From Clostridia bacterium (GTDB lineage Bacteria > Bacillota > Clostridia > TANB77 > CAG-508), in the NCBI GenBank assembly GCA_017404545.1, contig JAFRCC010000003.1, positions 1 to 37,633 of the forward strand: a stretch of DNA of 37,633 nt, written 5' to 3'. How positions within the stretch are numbered: position 1 is the stretch's first letter; each line of letters begins with the position of its first letter. The translations under genes and the position numbers were made by a program. The notes beneath the pieces were generated by a model. That model was given only the letters and a program-made list of their open reading frames with translations. It was not told the origin of the DNA and did no database searches. Shown one piece after another: positions 20,733 through 28,007 of this stretch.

Positions 20733-21074
20733 TTATTCATTTTCTCCTAATAGAATTTCTATAAATGATAATTCCTTACCTTTCATTACAGCTCTTTTAG
20801 CAATTATATAAATATCATTTATTACAAGAATAATAATAAATGGAGCTAATATACAAGTATAAAAAAAATTATATTTTGCAGCTTCAATAAAATTAAATCT
20901 AAATATATTTATTGTTGCTCTTGTTAGTCCACATGTTGGACAAAAAAAACCATATTTTTCATTCCAATAACAATGTGTACTAATCTTTCCATTTAATAAA
21001 AAAATAATTACAACAATCGAAATTATATATATAATTAATCTTATCTGCGAAAATTTAATTTTATTTACACTCAT
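20733..21074 (-). CDS. DUF2752 family membrane protein
   Basis: 113 residues with two hydrophobic helices (about 10-28 and 70-95). Between them is the hallmark C-P-x-C-G-x-T-R motif (C45, C48, R52) and an upstream H-C-Y-W. Function is not established; the two cysteines could bind metal or form a disulfide. It lies 24 nt downstream of the ABC-F gene in the same direction, likely one operon. Confidence 0.85.
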   Translation of the reverse strand: MSVNKIKFSQIRLIIYIISIVVIIFLLNGKISTHCYWNEKYGFFCPTCGLTRATINIFRFNFIEAAKYNFFYTCILAPFIIILVINDIYIIAKRAVMKGKELSFIEILLGENE

Positions 21075-21098
21075 ATTTTACTCCAAAAAAATTAGACT

Positions 21099-22679
21099 TT
21101 ATTCAATTCCAAGATATTCATTATATGTTACTTCTCTATCTACTAATTTATCGCTCTTTATGTCTATTATTCTATTTGCAACAGTTTGTGTTAATTGGTG
21201 ATCATGCGATGTGAATAACATATTCCCCTTATATTTTATCATACCATCATTTAACGATGTTATACTTTCCATATCTAAATGATTCGTTGGCTCATCAAAA
21301 ATTAAGAAATTTGCTCCTGAAAGCATTAATTTTGATAATACACATCTTACTTTTTCTCCTCCAGATAAAACATTAACCTTTTTTATTGCTTCATCACCTG
21401 AAAATAGCATTCTACCTAAGAAACTTCTTACATATGTTTCGTCTGGATCTTTTGAATATTGTCTAAGCCAATCTGTTATACTATCTTCTGATTCAAACAA
21501 ATAATTATTATCTTTAGGGAAATAATCATGTGAAATTGTTGTTCCCCAAATTATTTCACCCTCATCAGGCTCCACTTCTCCGGCTATAATTTGAAATAGT
21601 AAAGTCTTAGCATTCTCATTATCAGCTAATATAGCGATCTTATCATTTTGTTTTACTGTAAATGAAATATTATTTAATAACTTTTCTCCATTTATTGTTT
21701 TAGATATATTTTTTACTTGTAAAATATCTTTTCCTGGCTCTCTATCAGGCTTAAAATCTACATATGGGTATTTTCTATTTGATGGTTTAATTTCATCTAA
21801 TTCAATTTTCTCTAATGACTTTTTCCTTGATGTTGCTTGCTTTGATTTAGATGCATTAGCAGCAAATCTTGCTATAAAATCTTGAAGCTCTTTTATTTTT
21901 TCTTCTTTCTTTTTATTTGCATCTCTCATTTGCTTTAATGCAAGCTGACTTGATTCATACCAGAAATCATAATTTCCTGGATATACTTTTATTTTGCCAA
22001 AGTCTACATCTGCAATATGTGTACATACTTTATTTAAAAAATATCTGTCGTGAGATACTACAATAACTGTATTTTCAAAATTAATTAAGAATTCTTCTAA
22101 CCAACTTATACTTTTTAAGTCTAAATCGTTTGTTGGCTCATCTAATAGTAAAATATCTGGATTACCAAATAGAGCTTGTGCAAGCAAAATTTTTACTTTT
22201 TCTTTTGCCTCAATTTCACTCATTAGTTTATAATGTTTACTTCCATCTATTCCTAAATCATTCAGCAAAACTTCAGCATCAGATTCTGCATTCCACCCAT
22301 CAAGCTCTGCAAATCTTTCTTCTAGTTTTGCTGCTTTCATACCATCTTCTTCTGAAAAGTCTGGTTTGGCATATATTGCATTTTTTTCTTGCATAATCTG
22401 ATATAGTTCTTGATTTCCCATTATAACTGTATCTATAACTGTATGCGCCTCGTACGCAAAATGGTCTTGCTTTAAAACAGATAATCTTTCGCCTTTTTCC
22501 ATTGTAACTTCACCCTTACTAGGTTCAAGCTCTCCTGATAATACTTTTAAGAAAGTTGATTTTCCTGCTCCGTTAGCACCAATTATTCCGTAACAACATC
22601 CTTTGTTAAATTTTATATTTACATCTTCAAATAACGTTCTTTTTCCAAATCGTACCGTAACACCAACAGCATTTAACAT
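21099..22679 (-). CDS. ABC-F family ATPase (YkpA/YbiT type)
   Basis: 526 residues with two ATPase domains and no membrane segment, as in ABC-F proteins that act on ribosomes or related RNA machinery. Domain 1: Walker A GANGAGKS (34-41), Walker B LLLDEPTNDLD (177-187), H-switch VVSHDRYF. Its signature reads MSEIEAKEKV (153-162) instead of LSGGE, which I recall as usual for the YbiT/YkpA branch. A charged, coiled-coil-like linker spans about 242-300. Domain 2 has a degenerate Walker A (ADNENAKT, 352-359), a normal LSGGEK (438-443) and FDEPTNHLD. GGAGG lies before the ATG. It has its own promoter and heads an operon with the DUF2752 gene. A specific role, such as antibiotic resistance, cannot be inferred. 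Confidence 0.9.
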   Translation of the reverse strand: MLNAVGVTVRFGKRTLFEDVNIKFNKGCCYGIIGANGAGKSTFLKVLSGELEPSKGEVTMEKGERLSVLKQDHFAYEAHTVIDTVIMGNQELYQIMQEKNAIYAKPDFSEEDGMKAAKLEERFAELDGWNAESDAEVLLNDLGIDGSKHYKLMSEIEAKEKVKILLAQALFGNPDILLLDEPTNDLDLKSISWLEEFLINFENTVIVVSHDRYFLNKVCTHIADVDFGKIKVYPGNYDFWYESSQLALKQMRDANKKKEEKIKELQDFIARFAANASKSKQATSRKKSLEKIELDEIKPSNRKYPYVDFKPDREPGKDILQVKNISKTINGEKLLNNISFTVKQNDKIAILADNENAKTLLFQIIAGEVEPDEGEIIWGTTISHDYFPKDNNYLFESEDSITDWLRQYSKDPDETYVRSFLGRMLFSGDEAIKKVNVLSGGEKVRCVLSKLMLSGANFLIFDEPTNHLDMESITSLNDGMIKYKGNMLFTSHDHQLTQTVANRIIDIKSDKLVDREVTYNEYLGIE

Positions 22680-22698
22680 TTTACTATTCCTCCTAATC

Positions 22699-22741
22699 TA
22701 TAATACCATCGTATTATAACCTATTTTCTAGGCATGGTCAA
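22699..22741 (-). promoter_or_regulatory. Promoter of the ABC-F operon with overlapping dyad
   Basis: TTGACC (22741-22736), 17-nt spacer, TATAAT (22718-22713). A perfect 8-bp inverted repeat, TATAATAC-CATC-GTATTATA on the plus strand (22699-22718), overlaps the -10 and the predicted start. It could be a repressor site or a 5' hairpin. Confidence 0.75.
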
Positions 22742-22756
22742 GTATTCTGATACCGC

Positions 22757-23395
22757 CTAATTAATAGAAATTTCGTCTTTAATTGATTCATATTTTGTAC
22801 TACCAATTCCAGATACATTCTTTATATCCTCTACACTTTTAAATTTTCCGTTTTCTTTTCTGTATTCAATAATTTTTGAGGCCATAGATGGTCCTATTCC
22901 TGTTAAACTTTCCAGTTCACTTTGTGTTGCAGTATTGATATTAATTTTACCTTTTTTGTTGTTACTATCAGATTTAATAAAATCAGTATTTTCATCTATT
23001 ATAGACACATCATCGCTTTGATCATTTATATTTGGAATTACAATTTTTTGTTCATCTTGAACTTCGTATGCTAAATTAACTTTATCTATATCAGCTTCAT
23101 TAGTGAATCCTCCCGCTTTCTCAACGACGTCCTTAATTCTGCTCCCTTCTTTCATTTCTACAAGCCCTGGATTATTCACTTCCCCTGCTACATGCACAAT
23201 AATATTGTTTTCAGTCTTTTCTTTTGTACCAAAGTTTTCTATATTTTCATTATTAACTATACTATCTTCTGGAAAGTAATTATTTGAATTTTTATTGTCA
23301 TTTAATTCAATAAATACACATATAATTACACAAATAATAATTGTAATAATCCCTATAAAAATATAGATTAATTTCTTATTTTTTAATACGTCCAC
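22757..23395 (-). CDS. comEA: ComEA family DNA-binding competence protein
   Basis: 212 residues. An N-terminal membrane anchor (about 9-28) is followed by a polar linker, an SLBB domain (64-122, opening VHVAGEVNNPG), a second linker, and a helix-hairpin-helix DNA-binding domain (150-212, ININTATQSEL, LTGIGPSMA, VSGIGSTKYE). This is the classic ComEA layout: a membrane-tethered receptor that binds incoming double-stranded DNA outside the cell during transformation. GTG start 9 nt after AAGGAGGT. comEB/comEC are not in the window, so a complete uptake system cannot be judged here. It is divergent from the D,D-carboxypeptidase gene. Confidence 0.9.
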   Translation of the reverse strand: MDVLKNKKLIYIFIGIITIIICVIICVFIELNDNKNSNNYFPEDSIVNNENIENFGTKEKTENNIIVHVAGEVNNPGLVEMKEGSRIKDVVEKAGGFTNEADIDKVNLAYEVQDEQKIVIPNINDQSDDVSIIDENTDFIKSDSNNKKGKININTATQSELESLTGIGPSMASKIIEYRKENGKFKSVEDIKNVSGIGSTKYESIKDEISIN

Positions 23396-23449
23396 GTAAT
23401 AATACCTCCTTACTTCTCCACTTACTTAAGCCCAATGTTGCTTTTCTAC

Positions 23450-23478
23450 TTGCAATATAGTAAATTTTAATATATATT
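23450..23478 (+). promoter_or_regulatory. Possible promoter of the D,D-carboxypeptidase gene
   Basis: TTGCAA (23450-23455), 17-nt spacer, TATATT (23473-23478); start near 23485, just before the GGGAG ribosome site. The -35 matches only four of six consensus bases. Confidence 0.45.
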
Positions 23479-23508
23479 AAAAAATATAATAAATAAGGGA
23501 GTTAACAA

Positions 23509-24825
23509 ATGAATAAAATAAAAAACAAACTGAGAAAAATAACTATAGTTCAAATATTAATTTTTTTAATTTTAGCTGTATATTGTCCCTTTTCAACGGC
23601 CGACGAAATTTCACAACCTCAAGAAAATATGATATCTGAAACTGAGAATAATTCTGATATTACAATACTGTCCAAACATGCAATTTTAATGGAACAAGAA
23701 AATGGTCAAATTTTGTATGAATATAATGCACATGAAAAAGCATATCCAGCAAGCACTACAAAATTAATGACTGCCATACTTACACTTGAAAATTGTAATC
23801 TTGATGATGAAGTTATTGTTGATAGTAATGCCCTTCTTGGCATACCTAAAAGTTATACAGTTGCAAGATTACAGCCACAAGAGAAAATAACCATTGACCA
23901 ATTGATGCATGTTTTATTAATTCCTTCTGCAAATGATGCTGCTAATGTTCTTGCATTTCATATTGCAGGATCTATAGAAGATTTTGCAGATATGATGAAT
24001 AAAAAAGCTAAAGAGATTGGATGTGAAAATACACATTTTACCAACCCAAGCGGAATACACGATGATAATCATTATTCTACAGCATATGATATGGCTTTAA
24101 TTGGAAATTACGCATCTAAATTTGATACCATAATGGAGATTGCAAAAAACACTACATATTCACTTTCACCATTACCAACAGGTGTCGCTAGAACATTTAA
24201 GGCAACGAATACTTTGATTACACCAAAAAATCAGTATTTTTATGAATACGCAACAGGTCTAAAAACTGGATATACCGACAAGGCGAAGTCTTGTATAGTT
24301 GCTACTGCCAAAAAAGACGATGTCAACTTACTTTGTGTGATACTTGGTGGAGATAAAACTGAAGATAAAAAGGCTCAAAGGGAACTTGATTGTAAAACAC
24401 TTTTTGAATATGGTTTTAATAATTACGAATATTCGAATTTATGTGAAGAAAACTCTTTAGTTGATAAATCTCGAATTAACGAATTACCAAATAATATAGA
24501 AAATGTGGATATAACATATTCTAAAACACTACATCTAATGGTTCCTATCAATAATGCATACACTACAGAATATAATTTAAATTCAAACATTAATTTACCA
24601 ATAAAAAAAGGTGATATGATTGGTACAGTAATTTATAAATTCAATGGAAATAGTTTTAAAGTAGATTTACTAGCTGCAAACGACGTTTATCCAATCGCAA
24701 TGAATGGTGAAAACAACTTGTTTATAATTTTACTCGTTGCTCTAATTTTAATTTTGCTAATTACACTTGTAAAAAAGAAAAATAGAAAACGTGAATCCAG
24801 ATATTTTAAAAGATCTTTATATTAA
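23509..24825 (+). CDS. D-alanyl-D-alanine carboxypeptidase (PBP5/DacA family)
   Basis: 438 residues, peptidase family S11. It removes the terminal D-Ala from peptidoglycan pentapeptides outside the membrane, limiting cross-linking. Visible motifs are S82-x-x-K85 (PASTTKLMT, the acylated serine), S140-A-N142 and K252-T-G. A hydrophobic signal segment covers about 11-29. The C-terminal part after residue 330 is the beta-rich PBP5-type domain. Instead of the usual amphipathic tail, it ends in a true membrane helix (about 404-424) and a basic tail (KKKNRKRESR). ATG after GGGAG. A single-gene transcript ending at a strong terminator. It could be the dacA, dacB or dacF paralogue; I cannot tell which. 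Confidence 0.93.
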   Translation: MNKIKNKLRKITIVQILIFLILAVYCPFSTADEISQPQENMISETENNSDITILSKHAILMEQENGQILYEYNAHEKAYPASTTKLMTAILTLENCNLDDEVIVDSNALLGIPKSYTVARLQPQEKITIDQLMHVLLIPSANDAANVLAFHIAGSIEDFADMMNKKAKEIGCENTHFTNPSGIHDDNHYSTAYDMALIGNYASKFDTIMEIAKNTTYSLSPLPTGVARTFKATNTLITPKNQYFYEYATGLKTGYTDKAKSCIVATAKKDDVNLLCVILGGDKTEDKKAQRELDCKTLFEYGFNNYEYSNLCEENSLVDKSRINELPNNIENVDITYSKTLHLMVPINNAYTTEYNLNSNINLPIKKGDMIGTVIYKFNGNSFKVDLLAANDVYPIAMNGENNLFIILLVALILILLITLVKKKNRKRESRYFKRSLY

Positions 24826-24863
24826 AAAGGAGGATACAAAATGTATCCCCCTTTTAATTTTTT
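24825..24863 (+). terminator. Terminator of the D,D-carboxypeptidase gene
   Basis: AAAAGG-a-GGATACA / TGTATCC-c-CCTTTT stem with AAA loop, followed by T-rich sequence. Its 3' end overlaps the last codons of the convergent LCP gene. Confidence 0.8.
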
Positions 24864-25867
24864 AATGATAAAAATTTTTCATTTACTACACTTTCTATTT
24901 CTGATTTGTTAGGAATATATAGCCAAACCCCATTACATTTTTCAGGTTGTCCTGGAAGTGTAGTACTATCTAATTCCTCTAAATTAAAATCTAGTAAATA
25001 TGGTATATAATCTATCATTTCGTCAAAATTTACATTTGTTTCTGTATTGTTTCTAGCAATTTTAACGTACTTACTTAGATTTAAAATTAAGTGTTTATTT
25101 TTTATTTGTTTAAGCAGTTCCTTTAAAAATTCTCTTTGTGTTTTCATTCTACCTATATCATTGTCTCCGTAACTTGCTGGATACGAAGTTCCATCATTAT
25201 TATGTCTAAACCTAACAAGCTGTTCAGCTTTATTTCCATCCAACAATTGATATCCAGCCTTAAGATGTATATGTAAATTCTGTGTATCATCATCGTAGTT
25301 CATATCTATTGGTACATCATAGTAAATTCCGTCTATTGCATCAACAAGTTCTCTTAATCCTTTTGTATCAACATTTATATAATACTTTAAATCTAATCCA
25401 GTAATGCTATTTATTTTTTTTACTAGTGTTTCTGGACTTTTGCTGTATAACGTATTTATTTTATCTGATGCAGCTGCTTTATTTTTGTTTTGTCCCGTAT
25501 ACATATCTCTTGGTATAGACATCATCGTAAGTTTGCTCTGTTTAGGATTGAATGCACATATCATTATTGTATCTGTTAAATTTTGGCTTTCTCCAGTTAC
25601 AACAATATATACAGTATCTAAATGATTAACAGTGTCTGAATTGTGACCTAGAAAAGTTGCAATTAAACCTCCGTATGTCCATCCATTTTGATTCATCTTT
25701 ATAATAAAAATTGTAGTTAGTATAACAAAAATAAATGCAATAATTATCAATACTTTTTTAGGTTTACTTTTCTTTGTTTTAGTTGTTGCTTTATGCTTGG
25801 TATTATTTCTCTTTTGTGGATGTTTTTTGGTATGACTTACTTTCTGCTTATTTTTTATTTCATTCAA
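24854..25867 (-). CDS. LytR-CpsA-Psr (LCP) family cell-wall glycopolymer ligase
   Basis: LCP proteins transfer undecaprenyl-linked glycopolymers such as teichoic acids or capsule to peptidoglycan, outside the membrane. The N-terminus is a strongly basic cytoplasmic tail rich in Lys and His, then a membrane helix (about 38-56). Conserved LCP features follow: an SIPRDMY stretch, DKIN-x-LY, a D-x-x-DGIYYDVP region, and the Arg-rich RFRHN and GRMKTQRE motifs. I start at TTG 25867 (MNEIKNK, 337 residues), 9 nt after the GAGG of the ribosome site. An upstream in-frame GTG at 25876 overlaps that site. A promoter embedded in the preceding terminator drives it. It is convergent with the D,D-carboxypeptidase gene. 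Confidence 0.92.
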   Translation of the reverse strand: MNEIKNKQKVSHTKKHPQKRNNTKHKATTKTKKSKPKKVLIIIAFIFVILTTIFIIKMNQNGWTYGGLIATFLGHNSDTVNHLDTVYIVVTGESQNLTDTIMICAFNPKQSKLTMMSIPRDMYTGQNKNKAAASDKINTLYSKSPETLVKKINSITGLDLKYYINVDTKGLRELVDAIDGIYYDVPIDMNYDDDTQNLHIHLKAGYQLLDGNKAEQLVRFRHNNDGTSYPASYGDNDIGRMKTQREFLKELLKQIKNKHLILNLSKYVKIARNNTETNVNFDEMIDYIPYLLDFNLEELDSTTLPGQPEKCNGVWLYIPNKSEIESVVNEKFLSLKN

Positions 25868-25884
25868 TAAAATCACCCTCTATA

Positions 25885-25926
25885 ACAAAAACTAAGTAGA
25901 ATTATAACAAAAATTCTACTTAGTTT
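25885..25926 (-). terminator. Terminator after the CvpA gene, overlapping the LCP promoter
   Basis: Perfect 15-bp stem AAACTAAGTAGAATT / AATTCTACTTAGTTT with an 8-nt loop; on the minus strand TTTTT follows. It ends the DUF5711-cvpA transcript only 18 nt before the LCP start codon. Confidence 0.85.
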
Positions 25927-25929
25927 CAA
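25901..25929 (-). promoter_or_regulatory. Promoter of the LCP gene, inside the terminator hairpin
   Basis: TTGAAA (25929-25924), 17-nt spacer, TATAAT (25906-25901) with an extended -10 TG. The -35 and spacer lie in one arm of the hairpin and the -10 in its loop region; the start is predicted near 25894 in the other arm. Confidence 0.8.
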
Positions 25930-25932
25930 TCG

Positions 25933-26610
25933 TTAAAATATTATATTTAAAAATATATTATTGTTAAAGAAGAATGCACCTATGTGCGATTCTAAAATAA
26001 TATTAGCTACTTCGTATGCGCCTGTTAACGGTGTTAGTATTGATATAACTGTCATAACAACTAATATTATAAATACACCTTCTATTAAACCATAAAGTAA
26101 TCCACCAATTTCATTAAATTGTTTTATTACTGGTAGTTTCGAAACAACATCTATTAATATTGTTAATATCTTCAATAATATTTTTACTATCACGTATATT
26201 GCTATAAAACATGCTATATCAACAATAAGTATTGTTGCGCTTCTTGCAACAGATATCACAGCCTCTTCTTGTTTCTGCTTTGCTGAATTTCTAAAATTAT
26301 TATTTATATATTCTGCAATTGGTTTTGGTATTCCACTATCTGATTTTACAACATCGCTACTATCATTTTTATCTTTTCTTTCTTCAATACTATTATTCAT
26401 TACTTTTTCTATTGATAATTGTATGTTTTCATCAATTATTGTATTTTGAACAACGAAATCAACAAATGGTCTATACAATACAACGGCAATAAATAATGCA
26501 ATTATTGATGTTACAAGTTTTAATAAGCACTTTGCAAAACCCTTTTTATATCCAATTAACATACATAAGCCTATAATTACAACTATCACTATATCCACAA
26601 ATATCCCCAT
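25933..26610 (-). CDS. CvpA family membrane protein
   Basis: 225 residues. Starts with the typical CvpA opening, a hydrophobic helix followed by GYKKGF (residues 20-25). Further helices are near 30-50, 130-155 and 170-195. A hydrophilic, Asp/Ser/Lys-rich loop (about 75-110) lies between helices 2 and 3. Family members are needed for colicin V secretion in E. coli and are widespread in Firmicutes, where their role is unclear. It starts 13 nt after the DUF5711 gene, so the two are co-transcribed. Confidence 0.85.
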   Translation of the reverse strand: MGIFVDIVIVVIIGLCMLIGYKKGFAKCLLKLVTSIIALFIAVVLYRPFVDFVVQNTIIDENIQLSIEKVMNNSIEERKDKNDSSDVVKSDSGIPKPIAEYINNNFRNSAKQKQEEAVISVARSATILIVDIACFIAIYVIVKILLKILTILIDVVSKLPVIKQFNEIGGLLYGLIEGVFIILVVMTVISILTPLTGAYEVANIILESHIGAFFFNNNIFLNIIF

Positions 26611-26623
26611 AATATTCCTCCAT

Positions 26624-27823
26624 TTATAAAATTAAAATTTCAATTTTATCTCTAAAAATTATTGCCGCTAATCTATCAGAAATTATTACATTCTTTACTT
26701 CCTGACTCGCAATATATTGTTTTATTAACCAACCTCTAGAATTTATAAAGTAGACCTCATTTCCAAGGTTTATTGCAACCTTATCATCAGATGACGAAGT
26801 TTCTTTTGCTATCCCGTTAATTATATATTCTCTATCTTTCTTCGAGGATGTATTTTTTAGAATAACATTTGAAGTTTGATTTGAAATTCCGTCAGAGCTT
26901 TCTTCTATTTCGTAAATTATATTTGATAGATTTATTCCCGCAAAGCTATACTTTTTTCCCTCTTGGTTAAAATCTACTAGTTGATTCATATTTCCATCTG
27001 CCAATGAATATATTCCATTGTCACACATACAAATTAAATTTTTACTTCCTTGATATTTTACATTTATTATTAATGTATTATCTGGAACACTGTATGTATT
27101 AACAAATGCATTATCAGAAGATCCAACTGCATCTTTTATTGAAATTGTTTTTATTGTAGATTGAATCGTTGTTTTACTTGTATTTACTTCTGCGAAACTT
27201 AAAAATTTGTTATCACTTGATATTGTACTATCTACTACCGTATTGTTTGGTATATACGTTTTAAATAGTTGGTTTCCATTTGAATCATATACGCATACAA
27301 CTGATTTATATGTACTTCCCATACAAACTACGGATACATATCCATTTTCATTCACCGAAATTCTTGAAACTGCTCCATCAATCTCAGCATCCCACAGTAT
27401 TTTTGTACCAGATACCAAATAGATTTGTTGTTTTCCTTTATCTCCAATGGCAAGGTATTTTCCATTTGCTGTAAATATTGGATTAACTGCATTAATTTCC
27501 TGAGTAGCCACATTTTTTGCTGATGAATTATATATTTCAAGCTTGCTTCCATTTATCAATGCCACATACTTATCATATGTATATATTGATATATTCTCAC
27601 TTTCATCTATATCTATGTATGAAAGCGAACCTTCATTTACAACTTTCATAAGGACATGAATATCTGCCCATCGTCGGAAATTTTTATTGAACACATACAG
27701 CAGGATAAATGTTAGAATTATAATTAAAATAACTGCTACGCAAATTGTTATAGCTACTTTTCGCTTGTTAATTGCTTGTACAATATTCTCCCTATTAAAT
27801 TCTTTAAATTCAACTAGCTTCAT
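26624..27823 (-). CDS. DUF5711 family membrane-anchored beta-propeller-like protein
   Basis: 399 residues. A basic cytoplasmic segment (1-22) and one membrane helix (about 24-45) precede an extracellular region. That region is made of repeated strand units of about 40 residues (YVALINGSKLEIYN, YLAIGDKGKQQIYLV, YVSVVCMGSTYKSVVCVYD, and so on), which suggests a WD40/YVTN-like propeller. This matches DUF5711, common in Clostridia and of unknown function. It has its own promoter and heads a two-gene operon with cvpA. Confidence 0.75.
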   Translation of the reverse strand: MKLVEFKEFNRENIVQAINKRKVAITICVAVILIIILTFILLYVFNKNFRRWADIHVLMKVVNEGSLSYIDIDESENISIYTYDKYVALINGSKLEIYNSSAKNVATQEINAVNPIFTANGKYLAIGDKGKQQIYLVSGTKILWDAEIDGAVSRISVNENGYVSVVCMGSTYKSVVCVYDSNGNQLFKTYIPNNTVVDSTISSDNKFLSFAEVNTSKTTIQSTIKTISIKDAVGSSDNAFVNTYSVPDNTLIINVKYQGSKNLICMCDNGIYSLADGNMNQLVDFNQEGKKYSFAGINLSNIIYEIEESSDGISNQTSNVILKNTSSKKDREYIINGIAKETSSSDDKVAINLGNEVYFINSRGWLIKQYIASQEVKNVIISDRLAAIIFRDKIEILIL

Positions 27824-27876
27824 ATTTTTCCTCTTTTGAAATTTTTTATGATTACACGAAAATAATCACCAATAAA

Positions 27877-27905
27877 TTTATACCATTAATTCTTTTTTGT
27901 TGCAA
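27877..27905 (-). promoter_or_regulatory. Promoter of the DUF5711-cvpA operon
   Basis: TTGCAA (27905-27900), 17-nt spacer, TATAAA (27882-27877) with an extended -10 TGG before it. Start near 27870. Confidence 0.7.
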
Positions 27906-27920
27906 GTCCTCAAAATATAA

Positions 27921-27991
27921 AAGAATAGGGACAATTCTGTTTTGCTCGAAAATTACAAATTTTCTGGTAAAACAAAATCATTCCTATTCTT
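27921..27991. repeat. 71-nt imperfect palindrome after pcrA (terminator or small REP/MITE-like element)
   Basis: Nested stems: AAGAATAGG / CCTATTCTT (27921-27929, 27983-27991), TGTTTT / AAAACA (27938-27943, 27969-27974), GAAAATT / AATTTTC (27948-27954, 27958-27964). On the minus strand the last arm runs into TTCTTTTATATTTT, so it may end pcrA transcription. The AATAGGGACaaTTCT motif resembles palindromic repeats of clostridial genomes, from memory only. Confidence 0.65.
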
Positions 27992-28007
27992 GTGAGTCCA
28001 TAAAAAT

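Noticed and set aside
21099..22679. ABC-F gene as an antibiotic resistance determinant
   Set aside because: It looks like the housekeeping YkpA/YbiT branch, with no resistance-type leader upstream.
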